Origin: Hyphomicrobium sp.
GTDB taxonomy: Bacteria; Pseudomonadota; Alphaproteobacteria; Rhizobiales; Hyphomicrobiaceae
Direction of reading: 5' to 3'
Assembly (NCBI GenBank): GCA_013141015.1
Contig: JABFRT010000056.1
Coordinates: 1-42,882 of the forward strand
Length of the DNA: 42,882 nucleotides
Shown here: positions 17,585 to 26,177 of the stretch, piece after piece
How positions within the stretch are numbered: the first letter of the stretch is position 1
How the letters are laid out: each line of letters begins with the position of its first letter
Position numbers and translations under genes: made by a program
The notes under the pieces: model-generated
What the model was told of the DNA's origin: nothing
Databases searched by the model: none
What the model saw: the letters and a program-made list of their open reading frames with translations, nothing else

Positions 17585-17601
17585 TTTATAAAAATTCTAA
17601 T
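17585..17601. promoter_or_regulatory. Candidate Irr operator (ICE-like motif)
   Basis: TTTATAA-AAA-TTCTAAT matches the published iron control element TTTAGAA-N3-TTCTAAA at 12 of 14 defined positions. It lies 143 bases before the start of the iron(III) binding-protein gene, in a clearly A/T-rich patch of an otherwise GC-rich gap. An irr gene is present at 32691-33161. Confidence 0.55.
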
Positions 17602-17744
17602 CTTTCGGGCGCGGCCAAGTTGCGATTGACCGGCGCTCCCTCCGCAGGCTAACTCGTCGCCACGGACACCTAGGGTGTCCCGCGCTGATCGTCATTGGCG
17701 CCAACCGATACCGGAGCCTTGAACTCCGATTATTGGAGATTGAC

Positions 17745-18776
17745 ATGCCTTCACGCAAACGCGCAGCTGCGCGCCACATCCTCACCCTTGCCCTGATCGC
17801 TTCGTCCGCCCCAGCCCTTGCAGGCGGCGCAGTCAACATTTACTCGTACCGCGAGCCAAAGCTGATTGAGCCACTGCTTCAGGCCTTTACAGCCAAAACC
17901 GGCATCGCGGCCAATCTCATTTTTGCCAACTCTGGTCTGGTAGAACGCCTAGCCGCTGAAGGCAAAAATAGTCCCGCGGATGTGCTGCTGACCAATGAGT
18001 CTGGATTGCTCATTCAAGCTGTTGCAGCGGGCGTTACCGCGCCCGTTAAATCGCAGATCATCGACAAGCAGGTGCCAGCGGAATTCCGCGATCCCGCTGG
18101 CCAATGGATTGGGCTGACACGGCGCGCGCGCGTGATCTTCGCCGCCAAAGACCGCGTGCAGCAGCCGGCAATGACTTACGAAGACCTCGCCGACCCCAAG
18201 TGGCGCGGCAAGATCTGCATCCGCTCCGGGCAACACACCTACAACGTCGCGCTGGTTGCGTCGATGATCGCGCATCATGGCGATGAAAAAGCTGAAGCGT
18301 GGCTGACGGCCGTTAAAAACAATCTGGCGCGCAAGCCTGCTGGCGGTGATCGCGAACAGGTCCGCGACGTCCAAGCCGGACTTTGCGATATCGCTATCGG
18401 TAACACCTACTACATGGTGGCGATGCAGAAATCGCCAGAACAGAAGGCGTGGGCAGATGCCGTCAGAATGATCTTCCCCAACGCGGCGGATCGCGGCACG
18501 CACGTCAATGTCACGGGCATGGCATTGGCACCGAATGCGCCAAACGCTGCAAATGCTTTGGCACTGATGGAATTCCTGGTCTCCAATGACGCGCAGAAGC
18601 TGTACGCCGAAGCCAACGGCGAATATCCCGTGGTGCCGGGCGTGCAAGCGTCACAAATGGTCGAGTCGTGGGGACCTTTGAAGGCGGATACGCTGCCGCT
18701 CGCAAAAATCGCCGAGTTGCGCAAAAAGGCGTCCGAAATGATCGACCGCGTCCGCTTCGATGCGGGTCCAGACTGA
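17745..18776 (+). CDS. Iron(III) ABC transporter substrate-binding protein (FutA/FbpA-like)
   Basis: A 343-residue periplasmic binding protein. A signal peptide (residues 1-27, HILTLALIASSAPALA) precedes the mature start GGAVNIYSYRE. Tyrosines at the positions that bind ferric iron in FutA proteins are visible: YSYRE near the start, GQHTYNVAL in the middle, and GNTYYMVAM. The family segment DLADPKWRGKICIRSG is also present. The start ATG at 17745 follows TTGGAG with seven bases between. An in-frame TTG at 17733 is less likely because it overlaps that site. A permease for the same system lies at 19448 after an unknown gene, but no ATPase gene is present. An ICE-like sequence upstream suggests iron-dependent control through Irr. 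Confidence 0.92.
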   Translation: MPSRKRAAARHILTLALIASSAPALAGGAVNIYSYREPKLIEPLLQAFTAKTGIAANLIFANSGLVERLAAEGKNSPADVLLTNESGLLIQAVAAGVTAPVKSQIIDKQVPAEFRDPAGQWIGLTRRARVIFAAKDRVQQPAMTYEDLADPKWRGKICIRSGQHTYNVALVASMIAHHGDEKAEAWLTAVKNNLARKPAGGDREQVRDVQAGLCDIAIGNTYYMVAMQKSPEQKAWADAVRMIFPNAADRGTHVNVTGMALAPNAPNAANALALMEFLVSNDAQKLYAEANGEYPVVPGVQASQMVESWGPLKADTLPLAKIAELRKKASEMIDRVRFDAGPD

Positions 18777-18882
18777 CAGCACTCAGCGACACGCCGCGAC
18801 CATGACCCGCTCAAATCTGGTTGCTTGGCGTAGCCTGCAAATATCCGCACTTCCGCAGTGCAGACAAGTCAGGAGGCCCCCC

Positions 18883-19407
18883 ATGACCAGCCGCCGTTTG
18901 AACTTGCCAAGGCGCGCCGGCACAACGCCTGCTGACGCCGTCGTATGGCAATCGCGCCAGCCAGAGCGCCTTGTTGGCATCGGCTTTCGCTGTTGCATAA
19001 AGGGCTTCACCACCAGCGACGCGACCTGCTGGCGTGAAGCCGCGACGGCCTACGCCTCAGCCCTCGGCAATGATAAAGCCCGTGCGCTGCTTGGCGATCT
19101 GACGCAATTCGTGCTGGCCATCTCGGCCACGTCGGAACGAGCGATTGAGGTTCAACCGCCTGCTTGCCGGGGCTTTTGCCGGGATGAATGCCTGGCTATA
19201 TCGATCATAGCGGCGGCACAACATCAGTCTCGCGAAGCGCTATGCGCATCGGCCTGCGCCTTGCTTGGATCGGACGATATCGGCACTACGCTCAACAGCG
19301 CTCAGACCTTTGCGTGTGGCCTTAAATCAGTCCATCAAGTGCTTGCATTGGAATCGGTCTGCCCGGCGGCGTGCGCGTTTCAGCTTCGCCCTCAGCGTTT
19401 GGTGTAG
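18883..19407 (+). CDS. Uncharacterised cysteine-rich protein within the iron ABC locus
   Basis: A 174-residue protein I do not recognise. The ATG at 18883 has a perfect AGGAGG eight bases before it. The open frame extends upstream to 18760, but that part overlaps the previous gene. It contains 11 cysteines, in clusters FRCC, ACRGFCRDEC, LCASAC and VCPAAC. There is no signal peptide or membrane segment, and the middle is predicted helical. The pattern could hold a metal site or metal cluster in the cytoplasm. It lies 106 bases after the iron-binding protein gene and 40 bases before the permease gene on the same strand, so an accessory role in iron uptake or sensing is suggested by position alone. 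Confidence 0.75.
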   Translation: MTSRRLNLPRRAGTTPADAVVWQSRQPERLVGIGFRCCIKGFTTSDATCWREAATAYASALGNDKARALLGDLTQFVLAISATSERAIEVQPPACRGFCRDECLAISIIAAAQHQSREALCASACALLGSDDIGTTLNSAQTFACGLKSVHQVLALESVCPAACAFQLRPQRLV

Positions 19408-19447
19408 GTATTTGTCTGGCAATGAGAGCGCATAAGGTCGGATTGAA

Positions 19448-21142
19448 ATGAGCCGTTTGCACGCTGGTACTCTTGCGCAATTGTCGGCGTTGCGGCCGGT
19501 TCTCTCCTCCGCAAACTCATGGGCGTTGACCGCGATTGTAGCGGCGATGCTGCTCGCCTTGCCTTTGCTTGCGGTCGCCTGGATCGCACTTTCGGCAACG
19601 GACACCATCTGGCCGCACCTGATGGCGACCGTGCTGCCGCGCGCCTTGTCCAACACGGCGCTACTGCTGGTTGGTGCTGGCACTCTGGCCCTTATGATCG
19701 GCACACCCGCCGCCTGGCTGGTCACGATGTACCGCTTCCCCGGCCGGTCGTTGGCTGACCGGATGCTGGTGCTCCCCCTCGCGATGCCGGTGTACATCGT
19801 CGCCTATGCCTATGTGGATCTGTTGGATTTTGCGGGGCCTGTGCAAACAGCGTTACGCGCGGCTTTCGGCAACACCAGCTTGGCCGCCCATATTATCCCC
19901 GACGTCCGCTCCCTTCACGGCGCCATCGCGCTGTTCGCTTTTGTGCTTTACCCTTACGTCTACCTGTCGGCACGGGCGACGTTCATTCAGCAGTCGGTTT
20001 GCGCGCTAGAAGTCGCCCGCACGCTTGGGCAGACCGCTGGCGGCACCTTCTGGTCCGTAGCCTTACCCATGGCGCGGCCAGCGCTGATCGCCGGCGTCGC
20101 GCTTGTCATGATGGAATGCCTCAACGATCTAGGCGCCGTTCAATATCTCGGTGTCGAAACGTTATCGGCCAGCATCTACGCAACGTGGACCCAGCGGTCG
20201 AACCTGCCGGGCGCGGCACAGCTTGCGTTGGTCATGATGGCGTTGGTAGCCGCACTGCTGATTGGTGAACGCGCAGCCCGTGGCGAAGCCGCTTTCCACG
20301 CGACGACCGGGCGTTACCGCTCGATCCCCTTTGAAGTGCTCGAAGGTTGGCGGGCAGCGCTCGCCTTAGCCTGCGTGACAATTCCGGTCGTGCTCGGATT
20401 TGCCGTGCCGTTTGCCGTCATCGTGTTGCATGCAGGCGCGCATTTGAACGGTCTCGATTGGGCCGCGTTCGCGGCCGCCGCCCGTAACAGTCTGGTTCTG
20501 GCAGGCCTCGTCAGCGCGGCAGCCGTAACGTTGGCGATGATATTTGCATATGCCGCCCGGTTGCATCGGTCGCCAGCAACGCTGTTTGCGGTGCGCGCTT
20601 CGGCCCTTGGGTACGCGCTGCCGGGGACGGTGCTGGCCATTGGTCTGCTGGCGCCGCTCGCAGCATTCGACAATGCGGTCGATGCCTGGATGCGGGCGCA
20701 GCTTGGCGTCTCGACCGGCCTGGTGCTGTCAGGATCGCTGTTCGCCGTCACACTGGCGCTGGTCATCCGCTTTCTGGCGGTGGCGCTCGGGTCGATCGAA
20801 TCGGGACTTGAACGCATATCGCCGAACATTGATGCGGCCGCCAAGACGCTCGGCACCGGATCGGCATCGGCCCTGCGCCGCATTCATCTGCCGATGCTTA
20901 AACCAGCCATCGGAGCCGCCGCCCTTCTGGTGTTCGTCGATGCCATGAAGGAGCTACCGGCGACATTGCTGCTCCGGCCGTTTAACTTCGAGACGCTGGC
21001 AACCCACATCTATGGGCTCACAGCCGCCGAACAGTTTGAGGAAGCCGCCACCGGTGCGGTCGCCATCGTCGTGATAGGACTCATTCCGGTGCTCATGCTG
21101 CATAACGCCATCGCCGGCGGACGGACAGGCAGCCAGGGTTAA
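19448..21142 (+). CDS. Iron(III) ABC transporter permease, fused double domain (FbpB/FutB-like)
   Basis: A 564-residue inner-membrane protein with about 12 hydrophobic segments arranged as two binding-protein-dependent transport domains. The first EAA-type loop reads ALEVARTLGQTAGGTFWSVALP (shared core: ARTLGQ then the VALPMARPAL helix). The second reads AAKTLGTGSASALRRIHLPML. This is the FbpB/FutB architecture used for ferric iron. It would pair with the binding protein encoded at 17745. The ATPase normally encoded next is absent: the following gene is a minus-strand peptidase. Transport therefore depends on an ATPase encoded elsewhere. The ATG at 19448 has a weak site before it (CGGATTGAA). 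Confidence 0.9.
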   Translation: MSRLHAGTLAQLSALRPVLSSANSWALTAIVAAMLLALPLLAVAWIALSATDTIWPHLMATVLPRALSNTALLLVGAGTLALMIGTPAAWLVTMYRFPGRSLADRMLVLPLAMPVYIVAYAYVDLLDFAGPVQTALRAAFGNTSLAAHIIPDVRSLHGAIALFAFVLYPYVYLSARATFIQQSVCALEVARTLGQTAGGTFWSVALPMARPALIAGVALVMMECLNDLGAVQYLGVETLSASIYATWTQRSNLPGAAQLALVMMALVAALLIGERAARGEAAFHATTGRYRSIPFEVLEGWRAALALACVTIPVVLGFAVPFAVIVLHAGAHLNGLDWAAFAAAARNSLVLAGLVSAAAVTLAMIFAYAARLHRSPATLFAVRASALGYALPGTVLAIGLLAPLAAFDNAVDAWMRAQLGVSTGLVLSGSLFAVTLALVIRFLAVALGSIESGLERISPNIDAAAKTLGTGSASALRRIHLPMLKPAIGAAALLVFVDAMKELPATLLLRPFNFETLATHIYGLTAAEQFEEAATGAVAIVVIGLIPVLMLHNAIAGGRTGSQG

Positions 21143-21170
21143 TGCGCCCGGCTGCCTGATCCGATGTGTT

Positions 21171-21848
21171 TCACCAGCTGCGACGATCGCCGTTGTCGAT
21201 GTGGAACAAGCCGCCGCCATAGTGCTTGAGGCCACCAACGCTGCCGCTGCTCTTGAGGTAGGCATAAACCGCGCCGACGTTGCCGTGAACGCGGAAGTCG
21301 ACAGCATCGCCCGAGAGGTGCTTGGACTTCGGCGCGCCGCCAACCGAGCGATTATGGCCCTTGCTGCGGCAGGTCGAGTTCACCGTTACGGGACCATAAT
21401 TTGCGGCCACCTGATGCACGACTGCCTTGAGCGAGCCGTCCAGACAGCCCGACGAAGCAACCCAGCGCACACCGCCGCCGGACAGGCTCTTTTTGGCCTT
21501 CGGCTCCGGGTAATACGTGTCACCCAGCGCCGCAACCTTCACGCCCTTGTACTTCTTCTTTTTGGGCTCGGTTGCCTCTGCATATCCACCAAGCTTTTTT
21601 GAGCTTTTGCTGGCGTAGCTCTTGTTCGATGACTTGGACACAGCTTTGGAAGAAGCCTTCGCCTGCTTCTTGTAATAGGTCTTCTTCGGTGCACTGGCCT
21701 TCTTTGCAGCCAGGTCAGACTGCTCCCAGAACGGCGCATCATCGGCGCGGGCCGACGGCGCTGCAAGTCCCGAGACCATCGCCATTGCGACAGCAGCGAG
21801 CGCAAGCGTCGCAAGACGCCAGCCTTTTGTGAAACGCGAAACAAACAT
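21171..21848 (-). CDS. Secreted M15-family (Peptidase_M15_3-like) peptidoglycan peptidase
   Basis: A 225-residue exported protein. Residues 1-36 form a signal peptide ending PSARA. A Lys/Ser/Tyr-rich linker (about 40-115) follows, with many KK and SK pairs that may bind the cell wall. The C-terminal domain has STCRSKGHNRSVGGAPKSKHLSGDAVDF with the zinc-binding His and Asp (shown as KHLSGDAVDF), then HIDNGDRRSW with the second His. This is the D-Ala-D-Ala/LD-type carboxypeptidase fold of the M15 clan. The ATG at 21848 has GGGAG eight bases upstream. The open frame starts earlier, at 21971, but that part is not signal-like. It converges with the iron permease gene, 28 bases apart. Confidence 0.88.
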   Translation of the reverse strand: MFVSRFTKGWRLATLALAAVAMAMVSGLAAPSARADDAPFWEQSDLAAKKASAPKKTYYKKQAKASSKAVSKSSNKSYASKSSKKLGGYAEATEPKKKKYKGVKVAALGDTYYPEPKAKKSLSGGGVRWVASSGCLDGSLKAVVHQVAANYGPVTVNSTCRSKGHNRSVGGAPKSKHLSGDAVDFRVHGNVGAVYAYLKSSGSVGGLKHYGGGLFHIDNGDRRSW

Positions 21849-22214
21849 TGAAGTACTCCCTTCGTCGGCGTTCCCGTCGCGCCGCGCGCGAACAGACAAC
21901 CGCCACCCTGTGCCCTTAACCACTTTTGACAGGTGATCCGGTACACGGCAGGTGATCGAAAGACGACTCACAATCTAAAAAAATGGTTAACGCCCAATAA
22001 CACAGTTGTTTTTTACTAAATTCATGGACCGTCTCTATATATCACTACTTGTAGACGACTGTAATTGTGTGCAATTTTCCAAATTGCAGCGTTACACACA
22101 AGTTATCCACAAGTTGATCTGATGGATGTGCGGCGAGGGGACGCAACTTCTACTGATCGACTTGGGGTTGCTGTGAAGTAAAGCGCAAGTCTTCGCGCTC
22201 ACACGCGTTGCAGC
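21849..22214. promoter_or_regulatory. A/T-rich intergenic region with DnaA-box-like sites
   Basis: This 366-base gap holds the promoter of the M15 peptidase (right to left) and the end of glpD. It is the most A/T-rich stretch in the window (about 21970-22090). It contains one exact TTATCCACA (22103-22111) and one near match TTACACACA (22092-22100), 11 bases apart start to start. An imperfect palindrome AATTG-N4-CAATT lies at about 22061-22074, and two CAGGTGATC copies near 21931-21955. The known genes beside it do not include parA, gidA or hemE, so a chromosomal origin is not supported. Confidence 0.5.
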
Positions 22215-23717
22215 TCAAACCGCGTCAAGGACGGCCTGGACGCGGGCGGCAAGCCCCTCCCGGTCATGCGAGGCCACGTGAAGCGCTGTTTTTGTCCGGC
22301 GCCAAAGGACATCGTCGGCATTCACCGCCCACTCCTCGCGTTTCAGAAATTCCACTTCGCGGCGGCTGAGATGCCCGCCCAAGTCGGTGCCCAAATCGGC
22401 TGTGTCGCGCGCCTCCCCCAGAAGGTCATCGACGCGCGTGCCGTAGCGCCGGGTGAGACGCGCAAGGTCTGAGCGTGAAAAACCTGGGCGCCGCGCCACA
22501 AGGCCCTCGCACCATGTTGCATACCCCCCTTCGCCGAAGTTGCCACCTGGCAATGGCGCCGTTGCGGTCCACGCCGGCCCCATCGGCAGAAGTGGCGCCA
22601 GCTTATCAAGCGCCGCCTCAGCCAAGCGCCGGTAGGTAGTGATCTTGCCGCCAACGACGTGCAGGAGCGGCGGACCGGCGGCCGTCTGAAGTTCGAGATG
22701 ATAATCGCGGCTGACAGCGGACGGGTTATCGCTGCCGTCATCCTCTAGCGGCCGCACGCCAGCAAATTGCCAGACGATATCGGCAGGTGAAAGCGGCGTG
22801 CGGAAATAGCGGTTGGCGGCGGCCAACAAATACCTCTGGTCACCGTCGGTCACGCGGCAGTCGCGCGGATCACCGCCATAGGCCGTATCGGTCGTGCCGA
22901 TCAGCGTGAATGCCGCTTCGAACGGCAGCGCGAACACCACGCGTCCGTCGGCATTCTGGAAAATATAGGCGTCGTCGGCCCCGGCAATGCGCGGCACCAC
23001 GATATGGCTACCTTTGATCAGACGCACTTTAGGGGGCGGTGAACTGCACTTACCAAGCGCCAGTCTGGCGATCTCGGCGACCCACGGTCCCCCCGCATTT
23101 ACAATGGCACGTGCCGCCACCGTTCGGGATGTGCCGCCGGAATTTAGTGTAACCCGCCAGAGCGGGCCCTCGACGGCGAGAGCCGTAACCGGTGTCCCGG
23201 TCCAAACCTCCGCCCCTTTTTGACGGGCGGCGAGCGCATTGAGAACCACCAGCCGGGCATCATCCACCCAGCAGTCCCAATAGCTGAACCCCCGGCCGAA
23301 GCCATTCGCCAGGGGCCGGCCCGCCTCATTCTGCTTCAGATCTAAACTTTGCGACCCTCCGAGGCTTCGGCGTGGACTGAGATGGTCATAGAGGAACAAC
23401 CCGGCCCGCAACACCAGCGCTGGCCGCATGCCCGGCGCGTGTGGGAGGACGAAGCGCAGCGGCCAAATGATGTGCGGCGCCTTGGCCATCAAAACTTCGC
23501 GCTCGGCCAGCGATTCGCGAACTAAGCGGAAGGCGTAGTGCTCAAGATACCGCAGCCCGCCGTGGATCAATTTCGATGACGCCGACGACGTGCCGCCCGC
23601 CAAATCTTCTGCCTCGGCCAAAAGCACGCGCAAGCCGCGCCCGGCCGCATCAGCCGCTATTCCGGTGCCGTTGATGCCGCCGCCGATAACCACAAGATCG
23701 TATGGAGGGATGGTCAT
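22215..23717 (-). CDS. glpD: Glycerol-3-phosphate dehydrogenase (FAD, aerobic)
   Basis: A 500-residue flavoprotein that oxidises sn-glycerol-3-phosphate to dihydroxyacetone phosphate at the inner membrane and feeds electrons to quinone. The N-terminus is the FAD-binding GGGINGTGIAADAAGRG, followed by the family signature GGTSSASSKLIHGGLRYLE. FSYWDCWVDDARLVVLNA, the LIKGSHIVVPR segment, TDTAYGGDP, and VVGGKITTYRRLAE near residue 370 follow, with the C-terminal helical domain after that. The length fits bacterial GlpD. No glpF, glpK or glpR is nearby. It starts 99 bases after the symporter stop on the same strand, and the two may be cotranscribed. Confidence 0.95.
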   Translation of the reverse strand: MTIPPYDLVVIGGGINGTGIAADAAGRGLRVLLAEAEDLAGGTSSASSKLIHGGLRYLEHYAFRLVRESLAEREVLMAKAPHIIWPLRFVLPHAPGMRPALVLRAGLFLYDHLSPRRSLGGSQSLDLKQNEAGRPLANGFGRGFSYWDCWVDDARLVVLNALAARQKGAEVWTGTPVTALAVEGPLWRVTLNSGGTSRTVAARAIVNAGGPWVAEIARLALGKCSSPPPKVRLIKGSHIVVPRIAGADDAYIFQNADGRVVFALPFEAAFTLIGTTDTAYGGDPRDCRVTDGDQRYLLAAANRYFRTPLSPADIVWQFAGVRPLEDDGSDNPSAVSRDYHLELQTAAGPPLLHVVGGKITTYRRLAEAALDKLAPLLPMGPAWTATAPLPGGNFGEGGYATWCEGLVARRPGFSRSDLARLTRRYGTRVDDLLGEARDTADLGTDLGGHLSRREVEFLKREEWAVNADDVLWRRTKTALHVASHDREGLAARVQAVLDAV

Positions 23718-23816
23718 CTCGCTGTTGAGCCATTCTGTTGAGGCCCGGCCACCGCCACGTTTGGGGTGACGCGCACCAGGCCCGGCCCATCATGCCGCAA
23801 AAATCATAATCTGCGG

Positions 23817-25745
23817 TCAATCCCCCGCAGGACCGTCTTCAGACCGCGCCGGCCGCAGCAACGAGACAAGCACCCCCGCCAATATCCCGGCGGGAATTCC
23901 GAGCAACACAATGGCCGCCGGTTTCAAACCCCACCAGTTGGCGATGCCACCTGCGTGCCGCCACAGGGCCGCGTAGGCAAGCGTGCCCGCCTCATCGGTC
24001 CTGGCATTTGCCAGGGCAACTTTTAGGTCGGCGAACTTTCGCACGGCACCAGGTGCCGCATCGGACAACCCGCCCGTCCAGTCGAACATCAAAACCGGGA
24101 AATGACGCACGCCAGCGATGTAGGTGGCTGTAACCACAAATCCGGCCACCATCGCCGCGATGGCGCCCGCGGCAGACATGCGCCGCCAAAACAGCCCTAG
24201 AACCAGCGCTGGAAACAAACCTCCAGCAATGACGGCGAGGCCCTCCGAAAACAGCGCCGGGATCTCAAGACCGCCGATCATTGCAACGACAAGTGCCAAG
24301 AGCAGCATGCCTATACCAAGCACGACAGAACGGACATCAAGGCCTGCCGCATCGGCTGGCCCGGTGTGGCGCCCTTCAGCGTCTGCAGCAAGGAACCCGG
24401 CGATGATCGCGTGGCCTGTGACCAGCGCGGCCAGCGCCGCCGCCAGCCATAGCGGCATGAAAGCGATCGGCGGCAGGCCTGAAATCCAAGGTGCCGCGAC
24501 CGCAAATCCGTCGCTGCTGAAAGCCACATCCTGCAAACGCAGGAAGCCACGGTGGCCGCTGGCCTTAGCACACGCAGCCGAAATTTCCGTGCTGGCATAC
24601 GACGCCACGCCGCAAATAGTGACCCAGCCGCGCCCGCTGGCATCAACAAGGGCTGGCGGCAAAGCCGCGGTTTCAATGCCTTTTGAGATCATGTCAGCAA
24701 CGCCGATGCGCTCGAACACGGCAAACGCGGCAAGCGCCAACAGGAACCACACCACCCACACGCTGGCGAGTGCGGCCCGGCGCGGCGCCGCCCCAGGCTT
24801 GACCGCGGCCTGCGACAAGTGACGCCCGAGCAAATAGGGCAATGCTGCAAGACCGAACGCCAGAGCCAGAACGAGGCCCGCGAAATTGGCCATCGACAGC
24901 TGCAGAAACGGCGCCGTCATCGGCTTTAACGAGCGGACGTCTGCGAGCTTATTAACGATCAGTTTCTGTTCGAGGGCTGCCAGATCTTCGAGGCCATAAC
25001 CGTAGACGAACAGCGGCAGCGGCAAGCGCCCCTGAGACATCGGCAAGGCAAACACCGGAATAAAGACCATGACCAGCAGCGCTGCAAAAACGACGCCGCG
25101 CCCGGATGGCACGTGAAACAATGAGCGCAGCAGCCAGACGATCGACAGCGCGACCGTGGTTAAAGCCACGCCGGTGGCATAGTCGGTGGCGAATGCGCCT
25201 TGGACGGCCAGCGCGCCCCCGCGCAGATCCGCAGCCAGCAGCGATACCGAGCCAATGGCGGCGATGATCAGGGCCATGCGGCGCGGCCACAAGCCGCCAT
25301 AGCGCACTGTAAAAAAGCCGGCCAACGAGCGGACCGGATAAAGCGAAAAACGCGGCGCGATAATGAGTGTGAGCAGGGCAAGCCCGGCGGCAAGCCCAAG
25401 CGGAAAGGCAAGCCCGTCATAGCCGAGCGCCGCAATCGCGCCAACCGAGCCGATCACGCCCGCCGAACCTATTGCCTCGCCGGCAAGCCGCAACGAGGGT
25501 GAGATGGTTTCGCCGCTCGCGTCACCACCTGCACGGGCCGCAAAGACCATTGCCAGTGCCGCCAAGGCAATCAGCACGAATACAGCCGTGACCCAGAAGC
25601 CGAACGGGAAACCTGCAAGCTTGACGGCGTTGAGAGTAAGGGCGGCCAATGGCAAGCCAAGCGCAAGCACCGCCCAGACGATCAGGCTGACGGCGATCAA
25701 CCGTCGCGCCGGCCGGCTTGCTCCCTGAACGTCAGAATCAGACAT
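23817..25745 (-). CDS. Fused DUF4212-sodium/solute symporter
   Basis: A 642-residue membrane protein. The first 85 residues read like DUF4212, the small subunit of VC_2705-type sodium:solute symporters (two helices, with the family-like LNAVKLAGFPFGFW). It continues without a break into the large symporter body: about 12 helices, with FSLYPVRSLAGFFTVRYGG in the first helices and LWLAAALAALVTGHAIIAGFL later. In related bacteria these are usually two adjacent genes, so a fusion is notable. The substrate is unknown; relatives transport acetate or other small organic acids. ATG 25745 and 25760 are both possible starts. Position upstream of glpD hints at a carbon-source role only by proximity. Confidence 0.82.
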   Translation of the reverse strand: MSDSDVQGASRPARRLIAVSLIVWAVLALGLPLAALTLNAVKLAGFPFGFWVTAVFVLIALAALAMVFAARAGGDASGETISPSLRLAGEAIGSAGVIGSVGAIAALGYDGLAFPLGLAAGLALLTLIIAPRFSLYPVRSLAGFFTVRYGGLWPRRMALIIAAIGSVSLLAADLRGGALAVQGAFATDYATGVALTTVALSIVWLLRSLFHVPSGRGVVFAALLVMVFIPVFALPMSQGRLPLPLFVYGYGLEDLAALEQKLIVNKLADVRSLKPMTAPFLQLSMANFAGLVLALAFGLAALPYLLGRHLSQAAVKPGAAPRRAALASVWVVWFLLALAAFAVFERIGVADMISKGIETAALPPALVDASGRGWVTICGVASYASTEISAACAKASGHRGFLRLQDVAFSSDGFAVAAPWISGLPPIAFMPLWLAAALAALVTGHAIIAGFLAADAEGRHTGPADAAGLDVRSVVLGIGMLLLALVVAMIGGLEIPALFSEGLAVIAGGLFPALVLGLFWRRMSAAGAIAAMVAGFVVTATYIAGVRHFPVLMFDWTGGLSDAAPGAVRKFADLKVALANARTDEAGTLAYAALWRHAGGIANWWGLKPAAIVLLGIPAGILAGVLVSLLRPARSEDGPAGD

Positions 25746-25940
25746 ATCTTGCGGCCCCATTTCGCCCGGCTGGCGCCGGTTTTTGGCGTGAGAACGCGTT
25801 GCGATCAAGGCGCTTCGAAAGTCGAGCGCCACGCACGACAGCCACGACACCTGCGCAGCCCCAGCGGCGTAGCATCCGGTTCGACCGATTTCCTTTGAGC
25901 ATTTTTTAGGCGTCGCGGAAGGCTACCGCACAAATGGAAA

Positions 25941-25977
25941 GGGGCGGTGCGGAAAACCGCGCCACCCCGTTCTTTTT
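25941..25977 (+). terminator. Hairpin with T-run
   Basis: A 12-bp stem (GGGGCGGTGCGG against CCGCGCCACCCC, one mismatch and one G-T pair) with an AAAA loop is followed by GTTCTTTTT. It points rightward, although no plus-strand gene lies upstream of it. It may act on both strands, or stop transcription coming into the symporter region. It lies in a 427-base gap (25746-26172) with no gene. Confidence 0.6.
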
Positions 25978-26127
25978 CGTCCCTAGACTTGAGCCATTAA
26001 TTTGTTTTCTGTGGCTTTCGGACCGGCCCGGTCGCCGAAGCACGCGCACCATGCCCCAAGACCATGACTGCGTCAAGTCAACGCATAAATTTTCATAAGC
26101 CGTTCAGTTCCGGGCGGGATGGGGGTT

Positions 26128-26177
26128 ATTGATGACTGCGGGGGCCTGCGTTTTGCGGGCCGCCCGCCGTCATCAAT
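26128..26177. repeat. Long imperfect inverted repeat overlapping the stop of the copper chaperone gene
   Basis: ATTGATGAC (26128-26136) and GTCATCAAT (26169-26177) form a perfect outer stem, continued inward by GCGGG/CCCGC and GGCC pairs, with a TTTT-containing loop. The right arm contains the TCA complement of the stop codon (26173-26175). On the minus strand no T-run follows, so it is a structured 3' end or protein site rather than a standard terminator. Confidence 0.6.

Noticed and set aside
18760-18882. Upstream extension of the Cys-rich gene
   Set aside because: It would overlap the binding-protein gene and lacks a ribosome-binding site, while the ATG at 18883 has AGGAGG.
19327-19797. 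Minus-strand frame over the start of the iron permease
   Set aside because: Antisense shadow of two plus-strand genes with no recognisable domain.
21849-22214. Chromosomal replication origin
   Set aside because: Only one exact and one near DnaA box, and no replication or partition genes nearby.
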